Assembly (NCBI GenBank): GCA_031283505.1
Contig: JAITBO010000228.1
Span: forward strand, 1-10,250
Origin: Treponema sp.
GTDB lineage: Bacteria; Spirochaetota; Spirochaetia; Treponematales; Breznakiellaceae
DNA length: 10,250 nt
Direction: 5' to 3'
Under the pieces are notes generated by a model that saw only the letters and a program-made list of their open reading frames with translations, did no database searches and had not been told where the DNA came from. Positions 1-6,402 of the stretch are shown piece after piece (within the stretch, counting starts at the first letter, position 1; each line of letters begins with the position of its first letter). Both the position numbers and the translations under genes were made by a program.

Positions 1-143
1 CGATAGGTGCGTTCATGATCACTTATGAACTGACGGTCGCAATCCTTGCAGAGGTAATTTTGTTTACTCTTGTTCTTTTTTCCGTTTCTGGTTATGTTAG
101 GGCTGTGGCAAAGGGGGCACTTGATTTCTATGGTGATTAGCAT
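1..143 (-). CDS. IS1-family transposase, N-terminal zinc-ribbon part (partial)
   Basis: Reading the minus strand from the ATG at 143-141 gives 47 open codons to the window edge. The peptide holds a four-cysteine zinc ribbon: C9-P-L-C12, then C32-K-D-C35 followed by RQF. The pattern CPxCxS...NGK...Q.Y.CKxCxRQF is typical of the DNA-binding N-terminus of IS1 transposases (InsA and the start of the InsAB product). The catalytic DDE part lies off the window, so it is not known whether the copy is intact or needs a frameshift. No strong Shine-Dalgarno is visible before the ATG. An alternative start a few bases upstream (ATG at about 150) is out of frame and stops after four codons. Confidence 0.8.
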   Translation of the reverse strand, partial: MLITIEIKCPLCHSPNITRNGKKNKSKQNYLCKDCDRQFISDHERTY

Positions 144-210
144 AATTTCATAGTATTTCTTTGTGTCCCTGTTGTCAGTACCCCTCTATCATACTTTGTG
201 GATCACCACC
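1..210 (-). mobile_element. IS1-family insertion sequence, transposase-start end (partial)
   Basis: This is one end of an IS1-like element that continues off the left edge. Read on the minus strand from 210, the end begins GGTGGTGATCCACAAAG, which resembles the remembered IS1 left terminal repeat GGTGATGCTGCCAAC. The transposase start at 143 lies 67 bases inside this end, similar to the spacing from the IS1 end to insA. The boundary at 210 is an inference from that similarity. The other end and the target-site duplication are outside the window, so the duplication (8-9 bases starting at 211) cannot be checked here. Confidence 0.7.
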
Positions 211-236
211 ATAATTTGATCCGGGGAGTATACTTG

Positions 237-1427
237 ATGAAATATGATTTTACCACCCGTATAGACAGAAGCGGAACCGGTTCTTCAAAATGGGAGGCCA
301 TGTACAGAAAGAAGGCGGATGTATCGCCGGGGATTATCCCCCTCTCGGTAGCGGATATGGAGTTTTCGGTTCAGCCGGAAATCGCCTTGGGCCTCAAGGA
401 CTTTCTGGATCATTCGATCCCAGGATACGCGGTTTCTACCCCGGCTTATTCACAGATGGTTGCCAATTGGATGAAAAAGCGGCGCGGCTGGGAAGTCAAG
501 AGTGAATGGATCATTCAGACTCCTGGGGTAGTTTCCGCCCTCTTTAACGGGGTCGCGGCTTTTACGGAGATCAGCGACGGGGTCATCATCATGCCGCCGG
601 TTTACTACCCCTTTACCATGGCGGCTGTTGAAAACGGAAGGGAATTAGCTGCCGTCCCCCTTCTGCTAAACGGAACGGCCTATACGATTGATTATGCGGC
701 CCTTGAGGAAAAGGCCCGGAATCCCCGGAATAAGGCGCTCCTCTTTTGTAGCCCCCATAATCCGGTAGGACGGGTCTGGACGAGAGAAGAACTTCTGGCT
801 GTGGCGGAGATATGCCTCCGTAATAATGTTCTGGTTATTTCCGATGAGATACATTTCGACCTCCTTATGCCCGGCGTTACCCACACTGTTTATACCACCC
901 TTTCGGAAGAGGCGGCTCAAAATTGTGTAGTATGTACGGCTCCCAGCAAGACCTTTAATCTGGCGGGTCTGCAAACATCGAACATCATTATTCCCAACCA
1001 GGAACTCCGGGAAAAATTCAAAGCCCAAATATTGAAAAGTGCCTTTCATAATCCCGGCGTTCTGGGGCTTAAGGCGTGCGAAATAGCCTACACCCAATGC
1101 GGCGGCTGGCTGGACGAACTTCTGGAAGTCATCGCCTCAAATTACCAATTCCTAAAGGGGTTTATGGAGCAAAACCTTCCCATGATCAGGGTCTTCCCTC
1201 TGGAGGGAACCTATCTGGTATGGATGGATTTCCGGGCTCTGGGCTTGGATTACAAGGCCCTTGAGGAATTCATGATCCACGATGCGGAACTGTTTCTGGA
1301 CGAAGGCGCCATGTTTGGAGCCGAAGGCCGGGGTTTTGAACGGATAAACATCGCCTGCCCCGCCGCCGTGCTGGAAGAAGCTCTGGAACGCCTGCTCAAG
1401 GCGCTCAAACGCAGGAATCTGGTTTAA
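237..1427 (+). CDS. malY: MalY/PatB-type cystathionine beta-lyase (cystalysin-like C-S lyase)
   Basis: This is a 396-residue PLP enzyme of fold type I (aminotransferase class I/II family), predicted to be cytoplasmic. Family members cleave cystathionine or cysteine to pyruvate, ammonia and a thiol or H2S. Visible motifs are PLSVADMEF (35-43), PVYYPF, SPHNPVG (172-178, N175), SDEIHFDL with D203 (pyridine-nitrogen aspartate) and APSKTFNLAG with the Schiff-base lysine K238. The length matches MalY, PatB and cystalysin (about 390-400). Many blocks, such as EGTYLVWMDFRAL and GFERIN, match my memory of T. denticola cystalysin. The start at 237 is chosen because GGGGAG lies at 223-228, 8 bases upstream. 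The frame is open back to 198, but those 13 codons (MDHHHN...) are mostly the IS1 end and should not be annotated as protein. The gene stands alone. Its native promoter has probably been displaced by IS1. Activity on cystathionine versus cysteine cannot be decided from sequence. Confidence 0.92.
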   Translation: MKYDFTTRIDRSGTGSSKWEAMYRKKADVSPGIIPLSVADMEFSVQPEIALGLKDFLDHSIPGYAVSTPAYSQMVANWMKKRRGWEVKSEWIIQTPGVVSALFNGVAAFTEISDGVIIMPPVYYPFTMAAVENGRELAAVPLLLNGTAYTIDYAALEEKARNPRNKALLFCSPHNPVGRVWTREELLAVAEICLRNNVLVISDEIHFDLLMPGVTHTVYTTLSEEAAQNCVVCTAPSKTFNLAGLQTSNIIIPNQELREKFKAQILKSAFHNPGVLGLKACEIAYTQCGGWLDELLEVIASNYQFLKGFMEQNLPMIRVFPLEGTYLVWMDFRALGLDYKALEEFMIHDAELFLDEGAMFGAEGRGFERINIACPAAVLEEALERLLKALKRRNLV

Positions 1428-1512
1428 CGATTTTGAAGAAAAGTCAGGAAAGGGGCTGCCTTTATGCTCAAAATTAGCTGATTCGCAGGCGGCTCTATAC
1501 CGGTAAGCTATT

Positions 1513-1548
1513 GAGGCTGTTCCAAAATTTCAGTTTTGGGACAGGCTC
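1513..1548. repeat. 15-bp imperfect inverted repeat (possible terminator or dispersed palindrome)
   Basis: GAGGCTGTTCCAAAA (1513-1527) and TTTTGGGACAGGCTC (1534-1548) pair around a 6-base loop, TTTCAG. Thirteen positions are Watson-Crick, one is G-U and one is a mismatch. The hairpin lies about 85 bases after malY and is followed by TATTGG rather than a T-run, so it is not a textbook Rho-independent terminator. It could terminate malY transcription inefficiently, or be a copy of a dispersed palindrome or an insertion-element end. Only a genome-wide search can tell. Confidence 0.6.
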
Positions 1549-1705
1549 TATTGGCAATCATTTTCTACATGACCAATAAACCGGAAATTTTTTGGCCTGC
1601 GCCCAATCATAAACTCGACATTCGGCCTTTTCGTAGTGAGACAGAATCACACATTATCATAGGATCCGTTCCTCGTCCGCCAAGAAAGCGGCGGCAAAGG
1701 GGAGT

Positions 1706-1733
1706 TTTACGATCAGGCATATTGGTTTATAAT
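1706..1733 (+). promoter_or_regulatory. Predicted sigma-70-type promoter of the moa operon
   Basis: A perfect TATAAT -10 hexamer lies at 1728-1733. TTTACG at 1706-1711 matches four of six bases of the TTGACA -35 consensus at 16-base spacing. Transcription would start about 7 bases after the -10 box, at 1740-1742, which coincides with the moaC ATG at 1742. The hexamer match is seen directly; promoter activity and the leaderless transcript are inferred. Confidence 0.5.
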
Positions 1734-1741
1734 AATGAATA

Positions 1742-2251
1742 ATGACTGATCGGGGCTTTACTCATTTTGACTCCTCGGGTAACGCGGTAATGGTGGACGT
1801 GTCCGGCAAAGAGGCAACGATCCGGACCGCCGTTGCCAAAGGCGTCATCACCATGAGCGCCGGGACCTTCGCCGCTGTTCTGGACGGAACCGTGGGGAAG
1901 GGGGATGTCCTGGCCGTTGCCCGGCTTGCGGGGATCATGGCGGCCAAGCGAACCTCCAGCTTAATCCCCCTATGCCATCCCCTGATGTTTGACTCCTGCA
2001 CGGTGGATTTTTCTCCTGATGAGGATCGGCGCCGGATAGAGGCCGTCTGTACGGTGAAACTCTCCGGCAAAACGGGCGCGGAAATGGAGGCCCTGACCGG
2101 AGCGTCGGTCGCCCTCCTTACGGTGTACGATATGTGCAAGGCCCTGGACCGGACCATGGTGATCGGCGATATAAGGCTTTGCGAGAAGTCCGGCGGAAGA
2201 AGCGGCTGTTTTAAGCGGGAAGAAAACCCGGAAGGCGGCTATGCTGATTGA
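1742..2251 (+). CDS. moaC: Cyclic pyranopterin monophosphate synthase MoaC
   Basis: MoaC converts the MoaA product 3',8-cyclo-7,8-dihydro-GTP to cyclic pyranopterin monophosphate, completing the first step of molybdenum-cofactor synthesis. The 169-residue length fits the family (about 160). Visible signatures are THFD near the start, MVDVSGK, PLCHPL with C78-H79, GKTGAEMEALTGAS, DMCKA with D130 and K133 (equivalent to E. coli D128 and K131), and KSGG near the C-terminus. The start at 1742 is nearly forced: an in-frame TGA lies at 1736-1738 and the next in-frame start would cut into the domain. There is no Shine-Dalgarno before it and a TATAAT ends 8 bases upstream, so translation may be leaderless. 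The C-terminal tail after KSGG carries the moaA ribosome site, and the last 11 bases overlap moaA. Confidence 0.95.
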   Translation: MTDRGFTHFDSSGNAVMVDVSGKEATIRTAVAKGVITMSAGTFAAVLDGTVGKGDVLAVARLAGIMAAKRTSSLIPLCHPLMFDSCTVDFSPDEDRRRIEAVCTVKLSGKTGAEMEALTGASVALLTVYDMCKALDRTMVIGDIRLCEKSGGRSGCFKREENPEGGYAD

Positions 2252-3257
2252 TTCTTTCGGCAGGGTGTTGGATTACCTCAGGGTCTCCGTTACCGGACGG
2301 TGCAACTTCCGCTGCGTCTATTGTATGCCTCCCGAAGGAGTGGAACGGCAGCCCCACGAGGCGATCCTCCGCTTCGAGGAAATCCTCAGACTCTGCCGCG
2401 TCCTTGCGGACCTGGGGATACGGAGGATCAGGGTGACGGGAGGGGAGCCGCTGGTACGCAGGGGTATTGTTTCTTTTATCCGCGATATTAAAACTGTTCC
2501 CGGCATTGAGCAGGTTACGCTTACTACCAACGGCGCTCTTTTGGGCAGGTATCTGGACGAGATTGCGGCAGTACCGCTGTCGGGGATCAATGTGAGCCTG
2601 GATTCCCTTAATACTGAAACATTCCGCCGCATTACCCGGTGCGCGATTGCAGAGGATCGGTCCGCAGGGACAGCCTCTCCCGCGGCCATACTCAAAACCA
2701 TAGAGCGGGCTCGTTCCCTGGGTATACCCGTCAAGGTAAACTGCGTACCCCTGCGGAACGTCAACGAGAGGGAACTGGCCGATATTGCGGCTCTGGCGGA
2801 AAGGACCGTTGACGCGGTGCGGTTCATAGAACTCATGCCCATAGGCTGCGCCGGGGAACTGGAGCCGATACCGGGCGGGGAGGTCCGCTCAATTCTGGAA
2901 GGATGTTCCCTGTCACTGCGGCCCACCGCCGAAAAGCCGGGCAGCGGACCCGCCGTGTATTTTGCCGTCCCCGGCTTTTCGGGCAGGATAGGTTTTATCA
3001 ACCCGGTTTCCCAAGGATTCTGCGGGACCTGCAACCGCCTCCGCCTTACCTCGGAAGGGATCCTCAAACCCTGCCTTTCAAGCGACTCGGCATTAGACCT
3101 GCGGGCCCTGCTCCGGTCGGGGGCTCCCGATTCGCGTATAGCGGAAGCGGTGACCCGCATTGTGGCCATGAAACCGGCGAACCACAGTTTTTCTGCTGTT
3201 TACGGAGGCAGGCGGGAAGATCACAAAGGCAAGGCGATGTTCCGCATAGGGGGCTGA
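2241..3257 (+). CDS. moaA: GTP 3',8-cyclase MoaA (radical SAM)
   Basis: MoaA is the radical SAM enzyme that rearranges GTP to 3',8-cyclo-7,8-dihydro-GTP, the substrate of MoaC. The 338-residue protein has the N-terminal SAM cluster motif C21-x3-C25-x2-C28, the GGEP motif at 67-70, TTNGALL, and NVSLDSL. The C-terminal GTP-binding cluster motif is C261-x2-C264-x13-C278, and the chain ends in the conserved GG dipeptide (MFRIGG). All expected iron-sulfur ligands are present, so it should be functional and oxygen-sensitive. A stretch at about residues 133-146 (AEDRSAGTASPA) is slightly longer than I expect for the family. The start at 2241 has GGAAGG at 2230-2235, 5 bases away, inside moaC. The 11-base overlap with moaC suggests translational coupling and matched output of the two enzymes. 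Confidence 0.96.
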   Translation: MLIDSFGRVLDYLRVSVTGRCNFRCVYCMPPEGVERQPHEAILRFEEILRLCRVLADLGIRRIRVTGGEPLVRRGIVSFIRDIKTVPGIEQVTLTTNGALLGRYLDEIAAVPLSGINVSLDSLNTETFRRITRCAIAEDRSAGTASPAAILKTIERARSLGIPVKVNCVPLRNVNERELADIAALAERTVDAVRFIELMPIGCAGELEPIPGGEVRSILEGCSLSLRPTAEKPGSGPAVYFAVPGFSGRIGFINPVSQGFCGTCNRLRLTSEGILKPCLSSDSALDLRALLRSGAPDSRIAEAVTRIVAMKPANHSFSAVYGGRREDHKGKAMFRIGG

Positions 3258-3258
3258 A

Positions 3259-3693
3259 ATGGGAAAAGTGTTGGCGGTATGTACAAGCCCTGAAAGGGGG
3301 ACGGCCAAGCGTAATGTGGGCAGGGCGGAATTTGAGGCGGGATACGGCATACGAGGTGACGCTCACGCCGGCGACTGGCACAGGCAGGTAAGCCTCCTTT
3401 CCCATGAAAAAATAGCGGCTTTTCGTGAACGGGGAGCGGAGGTTGCGGACGGGGACTTTGGGGAGAATCTGGTTGTGGAAGGCATAGACTTTGCGAGCCT
3501 TTCGGAAGGAACTATCCTCTGCTGCGGGGAAGTGGTGCTGGAAGTGACCCAGATAGGGAAGGTGTGTCATTCCCGGTGCCGGATATTTAACCGCATGGGG
3601 GACTGCATCATGCCCAGAGAGGGGGTGTTCGCCCGGGTTCTCAAGAGTGGCAGTATTTGTGTGGGGGATGAAATGTATGCCGGAGAATCGTGA
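3259..3693 (+). CDS. Stand-alone MOSC-domain protein
   Basis: This 144-residue protein is a single MOSC (Moco sulfurase C-terminal) domain. MOSC domains are known from eukaryotic Moco sulfurase, mARC and bacterial YiiM/YcbX and are linked to sulfur transfer to Moco or to binding it. Supporting features are the GIRGDAHAG segment (about 30-38), the QVSLLSHEKI block, GDFGENL, and a cysteine cluster C103-H-S-R-C107 with C116 nine residues further on, followed by MPREGVFARVL. Family MOSC proteins have one conserved cysteine in this region; which of the three is the equivalent is not certain. It starts 1 base after the moaA stop with AGGGGG at 3248-3253, and overlaps mogA by 17 bases, so it belongs to the operon. 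It is small and has no second domain or signal peptide. A role in Moco maturation, delivery or sulfuration is inferred from context. Confidence 0.88.
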   Translation: MGKVLAVCTSPERGTAKRNVGRAEFEAGYGIRGDAHAGDWHRQVSLLSHEKIAAFRERGAEVADGDFGENLVVEGIDFASLSEGTILCCGEVVLEVTQIGKVCHSRCRIFNRMGDCIMPREGVFARVLKSGSICVGDEMYAGES

Positions 3694-4216
3694 AGCCGGC
3701 CCGCCCGCCGAAAGCAGCCCGCCTTACCGGGCGGCAATAATAACGTCAAGTGACAAAGGTTTTAGGGGAGAACGGGAAGACCTGTCGGGCGAAGCGATAC
3801 GGGAACTGGCGGAAAGGCGGGGGTATGTCGTGGTGAGCAAGATCATCCTTCCAGACGAGCGGGCGCTCCTGGAAAGGGAACTCAGACGTTTATGCGACAC
3901 AGGCGCGGCGGACCTCGTCCTTACTACCGGGGGAACCGGCTTTTCCCCACGGGACTGTATGCCCGAAGCGACGACAGCCGTGGCGGACCGCATGGTCCCC
4001 GGCATCAGCGAAGCCCTGCGCCAGCACAGCCTTGCCATTACAAAACGCGCCATGTTCAGCCGGGCGGTCTCGGCGATACGGGGTTCAACCCTCATTGTGA
4101 ACCTTCCCGGAAGTCCCGGTGCGGTGCGGGAATGTCTGGAATTCATCCTGGATGAACTTCACCACGGCCTTGACATTCTTACAGGCCGGGACGGAGAGTG
4201 CGGACGCGGCGCTTAA
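3677..4216 (+). CDS. mogA: Molybdopterin adenylyltransferase, MogA/MoaB family
   Basis: This 179-residue MoCF-domain protein is predicted to activate molybdopterin with ATP, forming adenylyl-molybdopterin for later Mo insertion by MoeA (not in this window). It shows AAIITSSDKG at the start of the domain, the TGGTG motif at 84-88 followed by SPRD with D93, MPEAT, and IVNLPGSPGAV near the C-terminus. The last segment, HHGLDIL...ECG, is typical of MoaB-type proteins. The frame is open back to a GTG at 3647 and includes an ATG at 3668. The start at 3677 is preferred because GGGGGA (3663-3668) lies 8 bases upstream. It overlaps the MOSC gene by 17 bases. A MogA versus MoaB naming choice cannot be made with certainty, because both share this fold and these motifs. 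It is the last gene of the operon and no strong terminator follows. Confidence 0.9.
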   Translation: MPENREAGPPAESSPPYRAAIITSSDKGFRGEREDLSGEAIRELAERRGYVVVSKIILPDERALLERELRRLCDTGAADLVLTTGGTGFSPRDCMPEATTAVADRMVPGISEALRQHSLAITKRAMFSRAVSAIRGSTLIVNLPGSPGAVRECLEFILDELHHGLDILTGRDGECGRGA

Positions 4217-4332
4217 AGCCGTCGTAAAAATTTTGAAGACACCGCGGGCAAGCCTGCTCACCGATTCTTCATTATTAGATTTTTTCAAAAAAGTACGGAA
4301 CCGGCGGGACATGGAGAGCGGTCTTCCGCTGT
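4217..4332. other. Convergent gap between mogA and the ABC-ATPase gene
   Basis: These 116 bases separate two convergent operons. There is a short stem, GCGGG/CCTGC with loop CAAG (4242-4255, one G-U pair), and about 20 bases later a T-run followed by an A-run (TTTTTTCAAAAAA, about 4279-4291). The latter could serve both strands, but neither forms a clear Rho-independent terminator. Nothing else is seen here. Confidence 0.4.
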
Positions 4333-6390
4333 CTATCCATGGAAACACCGTATAAAACGTCCCGGCTCCACTTCCCGGTACGGGGGCGCTTTTATCCGGC
4401 ATTCCTCACCAACGCGGGGGCAGCGGGACGCATAACAGCATCCCTGCCGATCCGGACATGGAAGGGCGTCCCCCGTCAGGGCGGAGCGCGGCCTTTCATG
4501 CCCGGTTTTTCCGTCCGGCAATGACGCCGGGTTGAAGAGGTCCCTGGTGTAAGGATGCAAGGGGCGGCGGAACACGGAGGCGGCGGGTCCCTTTTCAACG
4601 ACGTGGCCCAGGTACATCACCGCCGTTTCCCCTCCCATGAATTCCGCAACAGGCAAATCGTGGGTCATAAAAAGATAGGCAAGACCCATTTCGTCCTGGA
4701 GGTCTTTAAGGAGGTTGACGATCTGGGCCCTGACCGAAGCGTCCAGGGACGAGACCGCCTCGTCACAGACGATGAAAGCCGGTTCCGCAGCCAAAGCTCT
4801 GGCAATGGCTATGCGCTGGCGCTGGCCGCCCGAAAATTGGTGGGGGTACAGGGCGCACTGATCTGCGGAGAGGCCGCACTTTTCCGCCACAAACACTACT
4901 CTATCCCTCAGTTCCCGCCGATTTTTGACCATGCGGTAATTCCTGATCCCCTCCCCTATTATGCCGTATACCGTCATGCGGGGGTCCAGGGACGAAAAAG
5001 GGTCCTGAAACACCATTTGTGTTCTCCGCCTGAAGCGGCGTTCCTCCCCTCCCCGTACATGGGTAACGTCCCTACCGTCAAAAAAAATGGCGCCCGAAGA
5101 AGGCTCAAGGAGTTTCACCGCGATCCTGCCAAGGGTGGTTTTGCCGCACCCTGATTCTCCCAGAACCGTCAGGGTTTCCCCCCGCCGCATACTAAGGGAA
5201 ACGCCATCCACCGCCCGCACTTCACCGCCGGCCTTTCCGAAAAAACCGCCAGGGGCGGGAAAACACTTTTTAATATCCAATAATTCGATTAGAACGGCAT
5301 TGCCGGTATTACCGGCGCCGGCTCTGTTTGTATAAGGGACGGCGCCGGCGGAAAACAACCGCCCTTTTTCGACGCCGCCGTACAACCGGCACCAAACCTC
5401 CCGGTCCTTCCCGGTTTCATGCCGGGAAGGAAAATCTCTGCGGCAGGATTCTTCCGCCAGGGGACACCGGGGATAAAAGGGGCAGCCCGGAGGCGCATCT
5501 CCGGAGGAAGGCGCGTGGCCGGGGATAACCGGGAGCCTCCCGGGGACAGGCGGGCCGCCCTCGTCCGCAGCCGCAAAGCCGGGAGAGACGGCGTTTCTTC
5601 TGAAAGCGGCGTCCATAAGCCCCTGTGTATAGGGGTGCAGCGGCTGGGCAAGCACTTCTTCTACAGGACCGGTCTCGCAAGGATGTCCTGCGTACATCAC
5701 CAGGATCTTGTCGGCCAGACCGCCCGCCATCACCGGATCGTGGGAGACCCAGAGGCATGAAAGGCCGGTTTCCCGTTTCAGGTCCCCGATAAGGCGCAGC
5801 ATCTGTGTCCGGGTAACCGCGTCCAGAGAAGCGGCGGGCTCGTCAGCAATGAGGAGCTTGGGACCCGTCGCCAGGGCCATAGCGAGCATCACCCGCTGGC
5901 GCATACCCCCCGACAAGGTAAAGGGGAAGCTCCGGGCGGCCTGTTCGGGACGGCAGAATCCCACCTTTTCAAGCCATTCAAGGGTACGGAAACGGGCTTC
6001 GGCCCTGCCCGCGCCGGTATGGAGCAGGATTCCCTCCGCTATCTGGCTGCCCACGGTAAGGACGGGGTTCAGAGCAGTCATAGGCTCCTGAAAGACCATG
6101 GAAACGCCGCCACCCCGGAAGGAACGCAGTTCGCCTCCCTTCATGGAAAGTATGTCCCGGCCTTCAAAAAACAAACTTCCCCCTTCGTACCGGCCCGGCG
6201 GATCGGGGATGAGGCGCATCACGGACAGGCAGGCGGCGGTCTTCCCACAGCCGGACTCCCCGATGACGGCGAGGGTCTCGCCCTTCCTCACGTCAAAGGA
6301 AAGGCCGTCAACAGCTTTTACCACACCTGTGGGAGTATAAAAATATGTTTTAAGGTCCCGTACCGAAAGCAGTATTTCCGCCGCCGCCAT
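4333..6390 (-). CDS. Fused double ATPase of an oligopeptide/dipeptide-type ABC importer (DppD-DppF/GsiA-like)
   Basis: This cytoplasmic 685-residue protein powers the importer encoded upstream. It carries two complete ABC nucleotide-binding domains, corresponding to the separate D and F subunits of Opp/Dpp systems. Half 1 has Walker A GESGCGKT (44-51), signature LSGGMRQR (159-166) and Walker B ending D183-E184. Half 2 has Walker A at 411-418, signature FSGGQRQR (519-526) and Walker B ending D543-E544. Both halves end in the oligopeptide-transporter C-terminal extension with identical cysteine spacing, C-x5-C-x6-C-x17-C (303/309/316/334 and 651/657/664/682). The region at about 335-365 is a low-complexity linker. 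Fused relatives such as GsiA are shorter (about 620). It starts 12 bases after permease C with GAGGGA upstream, and is the last gene of the operon. Both sites look catalytically competent. The substrate is unknown. Confidence 0.95.
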   Translation of the reverse strand: MAAAEILLSVRDLKTYFYTPTGVVKAVDGLSFDVRKGETLAVIGESGCGKTAACLSVMRLIPDPPGRYEGGSLFFEGRDILSMKGGELRSFRGGGVSMVFQEPMTALNPVLTVGSQIAEGILLHTGAGRAEARFRTLEWLEKVGFCRPEQAARSFPFTLSGGMRQRVMLAMALATGPKLLIADEPAASLDAVTRTQMLRLIGDLKRETGLSCLWVSHDPVMAGGLADKILVMYAGHPCETGPVEEVLAQPLHPYTQGLMDAAFRRNAVSPGFAAADEGGPPVPGRLPVIPGHAPSSGDAPPGCPFYPRCPLAEESCRRDFPSRHETGKDREVWCRLYGGVEKGRLFSAGAVPYTNRAGAGNTGNAVLIELLDIKKCFPAPGGFFGKAGGEVRAVDGVSLSMRRGETLTVLGESGCGKTTLGRIAVKLLEPSSGAIFFDGRDVTHVRGGEERRFRRRTQMVFQDPFSSLDPRMTVYGIIGEGIRNYRMVKNRRELRDRVVFVAEKCGLSADQCALYPHQFSGGQRQRIAIARALAAEPAFIVCDEAVSSLDASVRAQIVNLLKDLQDEMGLAYLFMTHDLPVAEFMGGETAVMYLGHVVEKGPAASVFRRPLHPYTRDLFNPASLPDGKTGHERPRSALTGDALPCPDRQGCCYASRCPRVGEECRIKAPPYREVEPGRFIRCFHG

Positions 6391-6402
6391 GAAAGCCGTC
6401 CC

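Larger units (their letters stand above)
1428..1741. other. 314-base intergenic region between malY and moaC
   Basis: No convincing gene is present. In order it holds a weak 5-bp hairpin (AAAGG/CCTTT, 1449-1463) just after malY, too weak and without a T-run to be called a terminator; a strong inverted repeat at 1513-1548; a small GC hairpin (CCGCC 1677-1681 with GGCGG 1690-1694); an unused Shine-Dalgarno-like AAAGGGGAG at 1696-1704; and a predicted promoter at 1706-1733. A plus-strand frame from a TTG at 1536 (68 codons) and a 29-codon minus-strand frame (GTG start, stop at 1558-1560) show no recognisable domain or ribosome site. I could not match the region to the Moco riboswitch by eye. Confidence 0.6.

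Noticed and set aside
1558..1650. 29-codon minus-strand frame (contains SHYEKAECRVYDWAQAKKF)
   Set aside because: The peptide looks protein-like, but it is very short, begins with GTG without a Shine-Dalgarno and is bounded by a TAA. It might be a gene remnant; not supportable as a feature.
1428..1741. Possible Moco riboswitch upstream of moaC
   Set aside because: I could not identify the conserved Moco-motif helices by eye, and the predicted promoter adjoins the start codon, leaving no leader. A covariance-model search would settle it.
1536..1742. 68-codon plus-strand frame in the malY-moaC gap
   Set aside because: It begins with TTG inside the inverted repeat, lacks a ribosome site and has no recognisable domain.
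2318..3169. 283-codon minus-strand open frame
   Set aside because: It is antisense to moaA, which has all its catalytic motifs. The composition (R, S, P rich) is typical of a shadow.
4119..4355. 78-codon plus-strand frame overlapping the mogA end
   Set aside because: mogA ends with the family-typical HHGLDIL...ECG in its own frame, so no frameshift is needed and this alternative frame is a by-product.
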